From Odoribacter laneus YIT 12061 (GTDB taxonomy: Bacteria > Bacteroidota > Bacteroidia > Bacteroidales > Marinifilaceae), in contig NZ_JH594596.1 of NCBI RefSeq assembly GCF_000243215.1, forward strand, positions 1,834,892 through 1,898,891: DNA of 64,000 nt, in the 5' to 3' direction. The translations under genes were made by a program, and so were the position numbers. Positions 17,703 through 27,171 of this stretch are shown here, one piece after another. A model generated the notes under the pieces. That model searched no databases. It saw only the letters and a program-made list of their open reading frames with translations, and was not told the origin of the DNA. The first letter of the stretch is position 1. Each line of letters starts with the position of its first letter.

Positions 17703-17878
17703 ATTTTATGTATTCAAAAGCTATTTTTATCACCAGAATTTTAATGCCATTTTCAAGACATGGAGGGATTTTTTACAGAAAGACTAAAAACAGAAATACT
17801 TCCTTAAAAAGAAAGGACATTTTAAAAAGGCTCGTAGAAGCAGTTAACAAAACGATACCCTTTCTTTGAAAGAAAATA

Positions 17879-18616
17879 TCATTTTTTTACCGCAGCCACA
17901 ATTAACATCATCGGACGACGCAATTCATCTTTCATATCCGGGATGGTTTCTAAAAAGGTTCCTTCAGGTTCAGGCTCCACCAAATCGGTTATTTCAAATC
18001 CAGCACCTATCACCCCTCTCACATAAGTTGTCAAAGTCTTATGATATTTTATTACTTCTTCTCCCAAAAAACGAGCCGTTCGTTTTCCTTCTGCAAAATA
18101 ACGGTCCACAGGCCAATGTAAACGTTCTCCCTGTTCATTATAATACCAATCCTGACTTCCATAGGCAGTAAATACGGGATGTTCTACCGAAAATACGAAA
18201 TTTCCATGTCGGGTCAGACCACCATAAATCTTCCGGCACAAATCTTCAAATGACTCCAGATAATGAAATGCCAGAGAACTGAGTACGATATCGTATGTTT
18301 CCGGCTCAAAATCAAAATCTTCAATAGCCATACAACGATATTCAATCTGCGGAAAAGCATTTCTCTTTTTAGCTTCTTTTATCATTTTTTCCGAAAGGTC
18401 AATACCTACCGCTGATAAGGCACCGTGTTCGATAGCATACCGACAATGCCATCCGAAACCGCATCCCAAATCCAGTACTCTTTTCCCTTGAAAATCTGGT
18501 AAAACGGCTTTTAAGACAGGCCATTCACCTGCCCCTTTCAAACCTTCCAGCGAACGCAACATCTGACTATACTGATTAAAAAAACATTCCTCGTCGTATT
18601 TATTTTCTTTCATCAT
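17879..18616 (-). CDS. Class I SAM-dependent methyltransferase
   Basis: The 245-residue protein has methyltransferase motif I VLDLGCGFGWHCRYA near residue 46, GIDLSEKMIKEAKKR as motif II, and YDIVLSSLAFHYL as the post-motif III segment, in the usual order for Methyltransf_11/25. The C-terminal half carries EHPVFTAYGSQDWYYN, found in many small-molecule methyltransferases of unknown substrate. No neighbour suggests a pathway. The gene is alone on the minus strand between the interleaved repeats and a terminator hairpin. An ATG one codon downstream (18613) is equally possible as start. Confidence 0.85.
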   Translation of the reverse strand: MMKENKYDEECFFNQYSQMLRSLEGLKGAGEWPVLKAVLPDFQGKRVLDLGCGFGWHCRYAIEHGALSAVGIDLSEKMIKEAKKRNAFPQIEYRCMAIEDFDFEPETYDIVLSSLAFHYLESFEDLCRKIYGGLTRHGNFVFSVEHPVFTAYGSQDWYYNEQGERLHWPVDRYFAEGKRTARFLGEEVIKYHKTLTTYVRGVIGAGFEITDLVEPEPEGTFLETIPDMKDELRRPMMLIVAAVKK

Positions 18617-18838
18617 TTTCTCTATTAAAATGAATTTTTCAGCGGATTTCTATTTGTAAACCGATTCAAAAGCTCAAATGTTTAAATATTCCGTCTGTAA
18701 ATTTCGCTGGCCCCCGGAACAGACTCTTCCCCTAATAACTTTTTACTTCGTTATGCAGTACCGCCAATTCTTTAAACATTCGAATAAATATAATATTACT
18801 TTATAAATTACAAAAATATAAATTAATCCCTCTCAAAA

Positions 18839-18880
18839 TAAGACCTTATCTCTTTTTCATTCCAAAGAGATAAGGTCTTA
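18839..18880 (-). terminator. Strong hairpin terminator after the fimbrillin-like gene
   Basis: TAAGACCTTATCTCTTT (18839-18855) and its exact complement at 18864-18880 form a 17-bp stem with an 8-nt loop. On the minus strand the stem is followed by TTTTGAGA. It lies 39 nt past the stop codon of the lipoprotein gene at 18919 and would end its transcript. Confidence 0.8.
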
Positions 18881-18918
18881 CAAGATAAACGTCAATAGAT
18901 TTCCCTCCTCGTCTACGC

Positions 18919-20885
18919 TTATTCTCTTATACAACGTACATTATGCCCTGAAGCCGAAGCATATTGATTAAAGTTAAATATCTCCGTCGAACTGAGGAAA
19001 AACAAATATTCTACCGCTCCTTTTCCTTCCGCATCAAAGGCAGAATTCGACCAATAGTACCCGGCGATTCCCACATCTCCCAATCCGCCATCATCCTCCC
19101 AACGCAACCCAGCACCCGGATACCAGGCAATATGAGACCCATCGTACTTAAACATACGCCCCTTCGAAAATTTACCCACATACGCCTGATCGAAACCGAC
19201 GGCCAGCCACAAATCAGCAGGGGCAACCATATATCCCACAGGACAAGGATCATAAATTGTCTTCTGACCTTTCGGATAATTATCATACCCCGCAGGATTC
19301 CCCCAAAGATTTTTAACAGGAGTAAATGTCCACGCCAAAATACTCTTATTGTAAGTGATATACGTGGCAGGATGCTGAATGGCATACAAGAGGTTATTAT
19401 TCGCATTATCCTCTGTCTTATCAAAAGCAACAGTATTAAAAGTAGTCACTTGTCCGAATACTGTTTTTTCTTTCATACCTGTAGCAGTTAAACCACCCCA
19501 GAAAGGATCCTTCCTTCCCCACTGATAATATAACCCATAAGCGGCCCAACGCTGAGCGGCAGTCATCGCCTCAATATCAGCCTGTACATCGGTAGCAGGC
19601 GCATATTGGGCTCCCAGATTCCGGTCCATAACAAGATAAGTATTATTTCCATCCGTATCTTTATATTGATGGTCCCGGGGCGTTTCAGAAAGCCAGATAT
19701 GCCAGCTCCACAAAACAGTACCACTTCCATTTTCTCCGTCATATACGGCAAGAACTACATTTCCGGGAACCTTAACGGCAGTAAACATCAGGTAAGTTCC
19801 CCCATCGCTCAGTTTCACATCGGTTATTGTCCCCTCTTCTTCTTCCCATAATAGCGCTGCTGAAAGAGGTGCAATCGACACAGATTCGGTATGGAATCCT
19901 CCGTCCGGATGAAGCCCGTTCCTCCCGTTTCCAATGACAGTGGCATTCAAAAAATAAGTTCCAGGCTGATTTATCAGATAACAGTTCGAATAAACCTCTG
20001 TCGCCCCACTCATACCGTATCTGACCGGATCGTTCAAATCAATCCCTTCTGTAGGTTTCTGCTCCGCCTCTTTATCAAAAACGAATTCCACACCCTTTGT
20101 TAGCTCAGAGCGCTTTATCGTCAAGTCTCCTTCTACTGCAATTGTTTTATTTTCTTCCTCTCCGGTATGAATCGTAATTTCCGCATTCGTATAAACCTGA
20201 GGCGGTAATACAATATAAAACATTACAGAAGTTCCTTCAGCTATCGCAAAACCGTTTTCCGATACAGTCAATCTAACCACATTCGTGGCAGTTTCTGACA
20301 TCAAGAGTGTAGGATTCCCTTCACCATAATTCATATCTAAGTAGCCTCTCCGGCGATTTTTTGCCCCTCTGCCCCTTTAAATGTAATATCATAAACAGAA
20401 ATATTCCTTTCTGCCACCACTTTTATTCCCAATATACCACACAAATTTTTCATTTGTATAGTTGTCGAAGCAGCTACCCCTACCATCGGATTTTCACCCT
20501 TCGTCAGTTTACCTGCCGTATAATGCTGTAATTCCGGAACTTTAACAGATAATTCACTTCCATCCAGAACAGCAGCGGCAGAATAAGGATAATAAACCTG
20601 ATACGTAGAAGGTTCCCCCATAATTTTCCCGGTAAAATCACTTGTAACTTTTCCTCCCTCCCCGGAAAGTAAAAAAGTTCCATTCAGCGTCTCCGCTGCA
20701 AACACACCTAGCTGATCCCCTTCATTCCAAGTAACAGGAAGTTCTTCTCCATACCCATTCTCCGTACCAACGGACAATGTTACAACTTCCGGTTCCACAA
20801 CAGGCGGTTCCTGTTCATCATCGCTACAGCTCGGAAATCCGAATGCCATAAGTACACTGAATAATAAAATTAAATGTTTTTTCAT
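18919..20885 (-). pseudogene. Fimbrillin-like / FISUMP-type lipoprotein split by a one-base frameshift
   Basis: Two adjoining minus-strand ORFs read as one protein. The first (20885 to 20337) starts MKKHLILLFSVLMAFGFPSC, a lipoprotein signal with Cys as lipid site, then a fimbrillin-like domain ending GQKIAGEAT. The second (20334 to 18919, 471 codons) begins MNYGEGNPTLLMSE, which is the natural continuation. The junction is GCT ACT TAG ATATG; one more T gives GCT ACT TTA GAT ATG, restoring EATLDMNYGEG. The C-terminal part (VMDRNLGAQYAPATD, YYQWGRKDPF, YDPCPVGYMV, GHNVRCIRE) is the Fibrobacter-succinogenes-paralog-like domain common in Bacteroidales surface lipoproteins. It is either a real mutation, phase variation or a sequencing error. 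Confidence 0.8.
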
Positions 20886-21160
20886 AGCTTTGTCATTAAT
20901 AGGTTGATATTTATAGTCAGAAAGTTTTCTTTCAAACAAGAAGTATTTATAACCAAAACCCTTTATTCAAATTTCAAATATTTCCCTTGATGATTTTCAG
21001 AATCATCTTTTCTTACAAATCTAAAAACTTAAACATTCAGGCTTCCTTTTCATAAGCGATCCAGAGAATTGCTGGCATAAAAATCAATATTTACAAAAAT
21101 ATGTTATTTTATATCAAAACCAGTTTTTTATATCTTAATTTACCCTTAAATTTCCCTTTA

Positions 21161-21191
21161 TTACACATTAGGGACGTGCCCTAATGTGTAA
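21161..21191 (+). repeat. Dispersed palindrome, copy 1 (forward orientation)
   Basis: A perfect 13-bp stem TTACACATTAGGG / CCCTAATGTGTAA closes a 5-nt loop ACGTG. The loop makes the element orientable, and this copy is identical to the one at 42076. A T-rich tract follows (ATTTTATTTC), so it could act as a terminator, but no gene ends close upstream on this strand. Confidence 0.85.
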
Positions 21192-21567
21192 TTTTATTTC
21201 TCAATAAATTTCTTTTCAATTCCTCCGCTTGCCCATACACTAAAAATTCATTCAAACATTCTTAAGTTCTCTTGTTAAAGTGAAAAAGATGGTTGTATGG
21301 TTTTAAAAAACAATGATTAAAATTTCAAAAAGGCTCCATAACAATAAAGACAACCTTATTTTAATTTCCTATCCCTCCTTTTCCTTTGATTTATATTTAC
21401 ATAGGTAAGTAAACAGGTCTTAAAAGAACATATAAAATTTACAAAATCATCCAAACTAGAACAATAATCACTCGCTAATTTCAAATGTATTTATTTTAAT
21501 AAGTATACTCTTTTAACACTCTTCTCTAAAACAAAGAGTTAGAGAAGCATAAGACAATGTGATAAAA

Positions 21568-21598
21568 TTACACATTAGGGCACGTCCCTAATGTGTAA
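21568..21598 (-). repeat. Dispersed palindrome, copy 2 (reverse orientation)
   Basis: Same 13-bp stem as copy 1, but the loop reads CACGT, which is the reverse complement. It forms the left boundary of the ferredoxin-NlpC/P60 cassette, 115 bp upstream of its first gene. Confidence 0.85.
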
Positions 21599-21712
21599 TT
21601 TTTCAAATTTAACATAAATTAAAAAACAAAACTTTATTTATTGTACAATATGTAATAAATTTGATATATCCGATTTCTCTATTTCAAGTCTGTCAAATTT
21701 ATTCTTCCCCTC

Positions 21713-22288
21713 ATGGACCGCAGGCAATTTTTAAAGTTAAGTAGTTTAGGGATAGGAAGTATCTTTTTAAACTCGTTGTTAATCACTTGTAATTCGGAAG
21801 ATATTTCTCTAATCAATTTACAAGAGGACACCAGACTGCAATTAATTCAATACATTGAAAATTCGAACAGAGGGTATTACGAAAACCACAGAAATATTTA
21901 CAGGCAACAAAGAATTATTCTTCTTATTACAGAGTATAAACTTACGGAAGATCCCAAACATATTGTGGATTATTTAGCTTATTTCAACGTATTAGGACTT
22001 ATAAAATGCAATTTTGATATTTATCGGTATCAAAATACAATTACAGATTGCCGAGAAACCCATAAAAATATGTACACGCTTTCGACAGCCATACCCGGTC
22101 AAAAAATTTATTTTGTTCATTTTCCTCATGAAAGACAAATAATTTACCCGATAAAATTTTCAAAACAAACGGCTAATAAAGAACTAATTTTAGGCCCAGC
22201 TTATGCTTTACCCTGCGTTATGACAAAAAACGCATTTGAGATGTTATTACAAAATCAAGAAAGCAGAGATTACTTTAAATTACAATAA
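21713..22288 (+). CDS. Tat-type lipoprotein of unknown function, first gene of the ferredoxin-peptidase cassette
   Basis: The 191-residue protein starts MDRRQFLKLSSLGIGSIFL, a twin-arginine signal (RRQFLK), followed by a hydrophobic stretch and LLITCNSED, in which Cys26 sits at a plausible lipobox. The remaining 160 residues have no recognised domain; they are rich in Tyr, Asn and Ile and contain two further cysteines in IKCNFDIYRY and ITDCRETHK. Tat export implies a folded or cofactor-bearing cargo, or a partner carried along. The stop is 2 nt before the start of the ferredoxin-fusion gene, so they are translationally coupled. Confidence 0.7.
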   Translation: MDRRQFLKLSSLGIGSIFLNSLLITCNSEDISLINLQEDTRLQLIQYIENSNRGYYENHRNIYRQQRIILLITEYKLTEDPKHIVDYLAYFNVLGLIKCNFDIYRYQNTITDCRETHKNMYTLSTAIPGQKIYFVHFPHERQIIYPIKFSKQTANKELILGPAYALPCVMTKNAFEMLLQNQESRDYFKLQ

Positions 22289-22290
22289 AT

Positions 22291-23061
22291 ATGGGTATTA
22301 TCAACTGTATAGGATGCAAATGGTGTATAAGTGAATGTCCGGTAGAAGCTATTTATGTAGCTTCCGTCAATGATTATTACAAAAATATTTTTATTAGAGA
22401 TGATAAATGTATTTGCTGCGGTGCATGCAAAAACGTATGTCCCACTCAAGACATCTACTTCGGTTTACCGCCGGAATGCCGAGGCAGTGGGGGTGGTGGA
22501 TCAGGAGGAGGCAGTGGTGGCGATAGTGGTGGCGGAGGGGGTGGCGTGGGCGGTGGTGGAATAGGAGGAGGAAAAGATGATGACAACGAAAAGATAACAA
22601 AAATTGGAGAATGGGCGGGAGAAGGTGTGGTTGCCGTAACCTTAGGTGAACAAATTGCAGAACATGCTAAAAAACAACAACGAAAAGATCGACGAAGATA
22701 TGGTTCTGGAGCAGATTCTTTAGTCGATTGTTCAAAATTTACACAGGAAATTGCCAAAAACTTTAACATACAATTGCCTAGGACTGCTGCAGACCAAATG
22801 AAATGGTTTAAAGAAAATGGTAAATTTTCATTAGATCCTTCTGATCTTCAAGCAGGTGACCAACTTTTTTATACAGATCCTAACCATACAGGGATAGTCG
22901 TCGATAGTGGCAGAATTTTTGGGATTATACATGCAACAATAAACGCACATCAAAGAGGCAGTTTAAAATTCAATCCTATTGATAGTACAGGACAAATTCA
23001 CAATAAAAGCGGATCCACAACCGGCTTCCCCAATAAATTTGCAGGAAGAGGACGTTATTAA
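22291..23061 (+). CDS. 2[4Fe-4S] ferredoxin - glycine linker - NlpC/P60-like cysteine peptidase fusion
   Basis: The 256-residue protein has three parts. Residues 1-60 are a bacterial ferredoxin with two full C-x2-C-x2-C-x3-C-P motifs (Cys6/9/12/16 and Cys40/43/46/50). Residues 64-95 are a Gly/Ser linker with over 20 glycines. Residues about 137-256 look like NlpC/P60: SLVDCSKFTQEIAKNF gives nucleophile Cys147, LPRTAADQMKWF and DLQAGDQLFY follow, then NHTGIVVDSG gives His199 and IIHAT gives His214. NlpC/P60 enzymes cut peptidoglycan stem peptides. There is no signal peptide. The pairing of the two domains is unusual; both calls rest on motif order rather than search. Confidence 0.8.
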   Translation: MGIINCIGCKWCISECPVEAIYVASVNDYYKNIFIRDDKCICCGACKNVCPTQDIYFGLPPECRGSGGGGSGGGSGGDSGGGGGGVGGGGIGGGKDDDNEKITKIGEWAGEGVVAVTLGEQIAEHAKKQQRKDRRRYGSGADSLVDCSKFTQEIAKNFNIQLPRTAADQMKWFKENGKFSLDPSDLQAGDQLFYTDPNHTGIVVDSGRIFGIIHATINAHQRGSLKFNPIDSTGQIHNKSGSTTGFPNKFAGRGRY

Positions 23062-23071
23062 AACTAATGAT

Positions 23072-23956
23072 ATGAAAATGATAACTATTTTATTATTCAT
23101 CACTTTTTCAAAATCTCTCTATTCCCAAAATAACATGATGAAAAATTTCGAATTATTATACAGTATTCCCCAAGAAATCAATGATAATGAGGAATGGCCC
23201 AAATATACTTTAAGAAGTTTATATTTAGAAAATGACACATTACATACCCTTTTATTAAAAACAAATTATATAAGCTCGATATCACTTTCTGACTCTCTGG
23301 CAAAGATAAAACATCTGTTTACGCCTCTACCTAAAAATGAATTTCCTGTATTTCTAAAGAAATATCAACAAGAATGGTATACAGCCTCGACTAATTCTAT
23401 CCAAAAATTTCAAAATTCATCTCAATACCAGACCCTTATCACCATCCCACAAGAAACGTTACTCGAATTTTTTGATATCATTGAAAACAAAATTATATAC
23501 GCTACTCGCCAGCCTAAAATTGTTTTAACAGATCTCGATGGAAAAGAATTATTTCAAGTAAGTATAAATTATTTTTTTATTTCAACTACCGTCTACAATA
23601 ATATACTGACTAATGGTTTTTACGACATTCTCATAAAAAAAAATCTTCTTATTTCCCTCCCTGTCAAACGCCACTATACCTCCTCCGCGTATCCGAACGC
23701 CACTTATATGATTGGGGGTTGGGAAAAATACGGTTATTTTGTCGACCCTACTCAAAGAGATCATTTGGTGATAAGAGATATGAGTGGAAATTCCGAAGAA
23801 GAATGCCTTTACTTTAATCATACTTTTAGTGAAAATGATTTAGACTTTCCCGAAGAAGATGATATTAACCTCAGAGTTTTTAGCTCAGATAATCAAATAT
23901 TCTATTTTGTACAGGTAAAAAACGAACATTTGGACATTTATAAAGCAGCAAAATAA
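23072..23956 (+). CDS. Exported protein of unknown function, third gene of the cassette
   Basis: I start at the ATG at 23072, 10 nt after the previous stop; an in-frame upstream start at 22979 would overlap the previous gene by 83 nt. The 294-residue product opens MKMITILLFITFSKSLYSQ, a signal peptide, then NNMMKNFELLYSIPQE. It has alternating beta-like segments (LTDLDGKELFQVSINYFF; HLVIRDMSGNSEEECLYF; NQIFYFVQVKNEHLDIYK) reminiscent of the repeating blades of Bacteroidales 6-bladed propeller proteins, though I cannot confirm that fold. Position directly after a putative murein peptidase and a periplasmic location fit a partner or immunity role, which is inference. Confidence 0.6.
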   Translation: MKMITILLFITFSKSLYSQNNMMKNFELLYSIPQEINDNEEWPKYTLRSLYLENDTLHTLLLKTNYISSISLSDSLAKIKHLFTPLPKNEFPVFLKKYQQEWYTASTNSIQKFQNSSQYQTLITIPQETLLEFFDIIENKIIYATRQPKIVLTDLDGKELFQVSINYFFISTTVYNNILTNGFYDILIKKNLLISLPVKRHYTSSAYPNATYMIGGWEKYGYFVDPTQRDHLVIRDMSGNSEEECLYFNHTFSENDLDFPEEDDINLRVFSSDNQIFYFVQVKNEHLDIYKAAK

Positions 23957-23968
23957 AAATAATTTATT

Positions 23969-24007
23969 AAATTTACACAGTAGGGCACGTCCCTATTGTG
24001 TAAATTT
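23969..24007 (-). repeat. Dispersed palindrome, copy 3 (reverse orientation, with drift)
   Basis: AAATTTACACAGTAGGG pairs with CCCTATTGTGTAAATTT around a CACGT loop. Compared with copy 2 the stem has changed at several positions; one of its pairs is now G-T, while a flanking AAATTT/AAATTT extends it. It lies 12 nt past the third cassette gene and 13 nt before the DUF169 gene. Confidence 0.8.
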
Positions 24008-24019
24008 AAAGAGAAAAAG

Positions 24020-24745
24020 ATGGAAGTTAAAAAGTTTATAGAAAATTATAAGGAAGCTTTTGGAGAAAAAGCAGAGTTACCTCTTGTGTTCTGGTACTCA
24101 GACAGAGCCATCAGACAAATTGAAAAAATCGGAGGTTGTTTTTTCAAAGGCTTAAAGGATGTCCGTGCCGGAAAGATTATCAGCTTAGATGCTAACAACA
24201 TGGGATGCGGAGGAGGAAAATTTTATACTGGATTTACCGATATGCCCGAACACGTTCCTCACTTTGTATCGGCTAAAGAAAAATATAAACAGACTCCTGA
24301 ATTGGTACGGGATTATATACGAGATTTAGATATCCCTTCGGCTACGGGAAAATTCCTACACTTTGCCCGTTTGGATCAAATAGAAGACTTTCAGCTGGTA
24401 GAAGGCATTTTGTTTTTAGCTACACCGGATATACTTTCCGGTTTAACCACCTGGGCTTATTTTGACAATAACGATAGAGAAGCAGTAACAGCCCTATTCG
24501 GTTCCGGATGTTGCAGCGTGGTAACGCAGACGGTTATTGAAAATCGGAAAAATGGGAAAAGCACATTTATCGGTTTCTTCGATCCCTCTGTACGTCCTTG
24601 GTTTGAATCAAACTTATTAAGCTATACCATACCCATGTCCCGTTTTAAAGTAATGTATCATACTATGAAAAATTGTTGTTTATTCGATACGCCGGCTTGG
24701 GGAAAAATAAAAGAAAGAATTAATCAAAGCGATTTAAATCGCTAA
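24020..24745 (+). CDS. DUF169 family protein
   Basis: From the ATG at 24020 (MEVKKFIENYKEAFG, preceded by AAAGAGAAAAAG) the product has 241 residues and matches the DUF169 layout: PLVFWYSDR near 22, a cysteine-containing GGCFFKGLKDVRAGK, DANNMGCGGGKFYTGF, and ALFGSGCCSVVTQTV in the second half. The family occurs in anaerobes and is of unknown function; the conserved cysteines suggest metal or cofactor binding. It starts 13 nt after palindrome copy 3, so its promoter would overlap that element. The start eight codons upstream would put the palindrome's 3' arm inside the gene. Confidence 0.8.
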   Translation: MEVKKFIENYKEAFGEKAELPLVFWYSDRAIRQIEKIGGCFFKGLKDVRAGKIISLDANNMGCGGGKFYTGFTDMPEHVPHFVSAKEKYKQTPELVRDYIRDLDIPSATGKFLHFARLDQIEDFQLVEGILFLATPDILSGLTTWAYFDNNDREAVTALFGSGCCSVVTQTVIENRKNGKSTFIGFFDPSVRPWFESNLLSYTIPMSRFKVMYHTMKNCCLFDTPAWGKIKERINQSDLNR

Positions 24746-24960
24746 AAAATAGCATTCCGGATAAAATCTAGGGTATCCTTCTTGTCAGAAAACCTGAAAA
24801 AATGGCATCAAGAAAAGATTTTGGTCCGGAAATGTTTTATTGTGCTATTTTTTATGGATAACGAATGCATGATTCGCACAGGTTCCCGAAAAAATAAAAC
24901 CGGAAAAGTAAAGGAATTCCTGGGTTCATATTTTACCTGAAAAAGCGTATTTACATATAG

Positions 24961-25567
24961 ATGAAAAAATGCCTTAAAACTTTTTGACGAAGAATCCAAT
25001 TTCGGCATTTTTCGAGATAATTATTTTACAACAGGTATCCCCTTCAATCAGCCAATAAATCAAAAGACGGCTGATGCCAAGTTTCAGACCAGTATCCGGC
25101 AGAGGCTTACGAAAAGTATTTTATCTTTTAACACCTTTCTAGACGTCACGTATACACAAAAATCTTTCTGGGATATCTATCGTACCTCCTTACCTTTCCC
25201 GGACAATAACTTTAACCCCGGATTAAGTATCGGAAAACCCATTATTCGCAACAATCAATTAAAAGGAATAGCTATTTTCTCTTTTGAACACAAATCCAAT
25301 GGACGAGATTCCATAGATTCACGGGATTGGAATTATTTTTCATTTTCTTTTACCCATTTCTTTAATATGCGTTTCAGTGCCGAAGCTAAAGCCTGGGCGG
25401 GCTGGATAGATAAAAAAGAAAATCTCCGATTACTCCGTTACAAAGGCTATGGTTTAATTGCCTTAAATTACCAAAGCGCCGATGAACGATTATGGTGTTC
25501 CCTTATTCTATACCCCCGGAATAAATTTATCAATTTCAATACCATTGTCGAATTCAATTATAAATGA
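24961..25567 (+). pseudogene. pldA: Outer-membrane phospholipase A (PldA) gene with degraded 5' end
   Basis: From about 24973 one frame reads FDEESNFGIFRDNYFTTGIP and continues to the stop at 25565-25567. It includes YTQKSFWDIYR, FNPGLSIG and FEHKSNGRDSIDSRDWNY, in which His, Ser and Asn are the OMPLA catalytic residues. The barrel is therefore complete, but the frame is closed upstream by a TGA at 24963-24965 and has no start codon or signal peptide. An ATGAAAAAATGC at 24961, in another frame, could be the old start, which would imply a deletion of the signal peptide. Only an internal start at 25367 remains, which lacks the active site. Confidence 0.75.
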
Positions 25568-25744
25568 AGAAAGCAAGACAATCCATATTTGTTTATTCAG
25601 TGTTATCAAGGCTAAGGCGAAAATTTACTCGAATACCGCAAATATAAATGTATGATTCATTTCAGAATTTGCATTAAACCCAGGTGGTTCAATTATTATT
25701 AAATTCTCTCCAGCTTCCCTTAGCTTTGCCTAAAAAAGGAAACC

Positions 25745-26944
25745 TTACCTGTCAAAAGCAAATGTCTCTTGTAAAAGATGCTTTTTCCCTTTTAAGACAG
25801 TACATAATATATCTGCAGCCAGTATACTGAATGTAATTCCGTTTCCCCCAAAACCCAAAGCAAAAAAAGTACGGGGCATTTGCCGGATAGAACCGATATA
25901 AGGAAGCGAATCTGTTGTAGAACCGAATGTACCTGCCCAAGCAAAATCAGTATGAAAAAAAAGGTGAGGCATTAATTGGTGAAAATCCTCTGCCAATTTC
26001 ATAGCTTTACGAGGAAGTCGTTTTTTCCTTTTCCGGCTATCCTGCATTTCATCGTCCCGTCCTCCGACGATAATTCGGGAATCAGAAGTAGTACGCATAT
26101 ACAGATAAGGAGTCTTCGTTTCCCAAATCAAGGCATTTTTATACCACGCCTCCGAACAAGCTATCGGCTCGCTGATAATAGCATAAGTCGTCAACAAATC
26201 AACTACCGGGTAAGGGATATATTGTTGAGATTCATACCCTGCAGCGATAATGAGATAATGAGCTATAATCTTTTTACCCGTATCCGTTTTCAAGACAATC
26301 CTGGATTTTCCCGGTTGAATCTCCATCACCTTCGTCCGGTCATATACCTGCAAATTTTCATCTTTCCGCTGAAAAATGGCATGTGTCAATAAAAAAGGAT
26401 CCAACTGTGCCGCCTGTTTAGAGAAAATAGCTTTAGGAGCTTTTAACCGGAATTTCTCTTCTATCTCTGCTTTTTCCCACAATTCAACCGGTATGCCAAT
26501 TTTATTCCGAAGTTCTGCCTCTTTTTCCAATTTAACAGTATCTTTCTCATAAGAAGCATATTGCAGACTAAAGCGTTTTTTAAATCCAACGTGAAAATTT
26601 TCAGTCCGGATAATTTGCTCCAATTCATTGATCGACTGATAACACGCCAGGTAGCTGTCGATTGCTCTTTTCTGTCCCACTTTTTCCATCAAATCGCCGA
26701 GAGGGGTATCTATCTCATATTGTAAAAGTGCTGTGCTGGCAGCAGTACTTCCCATACCAATATTCCGCTTGTCGATAACCGTTACTTTCCAACCGGCATT
26801 TATCAGCCGGTAGGTCACTAAAGCGCCTGTAATACCCCCTCCCATAACGATAATATCCGTCTGTATATTTTCTTGTAAAGAAGGGTAAGAAGAATGATAA
26901 CCATTTTTCAATAACCAATAAGGATTTCGTGTTGTCAGTTCCAT
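25745..26944 (-). CDS. FAD-dependent oxidoreductase (DAO family)
   Basis: The 399-residue protein has an N-terminal FAD-binding Rossmann motif IIVMGGGITGALVTYRLINAG with DKRNIGMGSTAASTALLQYE after it, the arrangement of the D-amino acid oxidase / glycine oxidase / gamma-glutamylputrescine oxidase family. The C-terminal GFGGNGITFSILAADIL is the second FAD contact, and TPYLYMRTTSDSRIIVGGRDD matches the family. There is no signal peptide. The substrate, probably an amine or amino acid, cannot be told from sequence, and neighbours do not help. It is monocistronic. Confidence 0.85.
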   Translation of the reverse strand: MELTTRNPYWLLKNGYHSSYPSLQENIQTDIIVMGGGITGALVTYRLINAGWKVTVIDKRNIGMGSTAASTALLQYEIDTPLGDLMEKVGQKRAIDSYLACYQSINELEQIIRTENFHVGFKKRFSLQYASYEKDTVKLEKEAELRNKIGIPVELWEKAEIEEKFRLKAPKAIFSKQAAQLDPFLLTHAIFQRKDENLQVYDRTKVMEIQPGKSRIVLKTDTGKKIIAHYLIIAAGYESQQYIPYPVVDLLTTYAIISEPIACSEAWYKNALIWETKTPYLYMRTTSDSRIIVGGRDDEMQDSRKRKKRLPRKAMKLAEDFHQLMPHLFFHTDFAWAGTFGSTTDSLPYIGSIRQMPRTFFALGFGGNGITFSILAADILCTVLKGKKHLLQETFAFDR

Positions 26945-27171
26945 GGTATTTATCTATTGTCTCGAAATAAACGAAATGCCCTGGCAGAAAGTTCGATTTC
27001 TATTTTCCGGAATAAAACTTTTACAAAAAAATAAATCTACCTATAAATCCGTTTAAAGAAAAATGCTCAAAAATTTAAAAATCGAAAAGTTTCTGGAATC
27101 AGCCGGAAAGAGCAAAATAGAAATAGCTGAAAATAAATTCATTTTATAGTAACAAATCCATTTATTTAGCA

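Larger units (their letters stand above)
20886..21712. other. Non-coding 0.8-kb interval with two inverted copies of the dispersed palindrome
   Basis: No ORF longer than a few dozen codons with usable start was found. The interval is AT-rich and holds the palindromes at 21161-21191 and 21568-21598, in opposite orientation, about 380 bp apart. A TAAATTTG element at 21656-21663 matches TAnnTTTG and could be the promoter of the plus-strand cassette that starts at 21713. Confidence 0.6.

Noticed and set aside
22490-22580. The GGT/GGA-rich stretch as a sequencing artefact or a microsatellite.
   Set aside because: Frame is kept on both sides, with clear domains before and after, and codon use is mixed rather than a pure repeat, so it is taken as a real linker.
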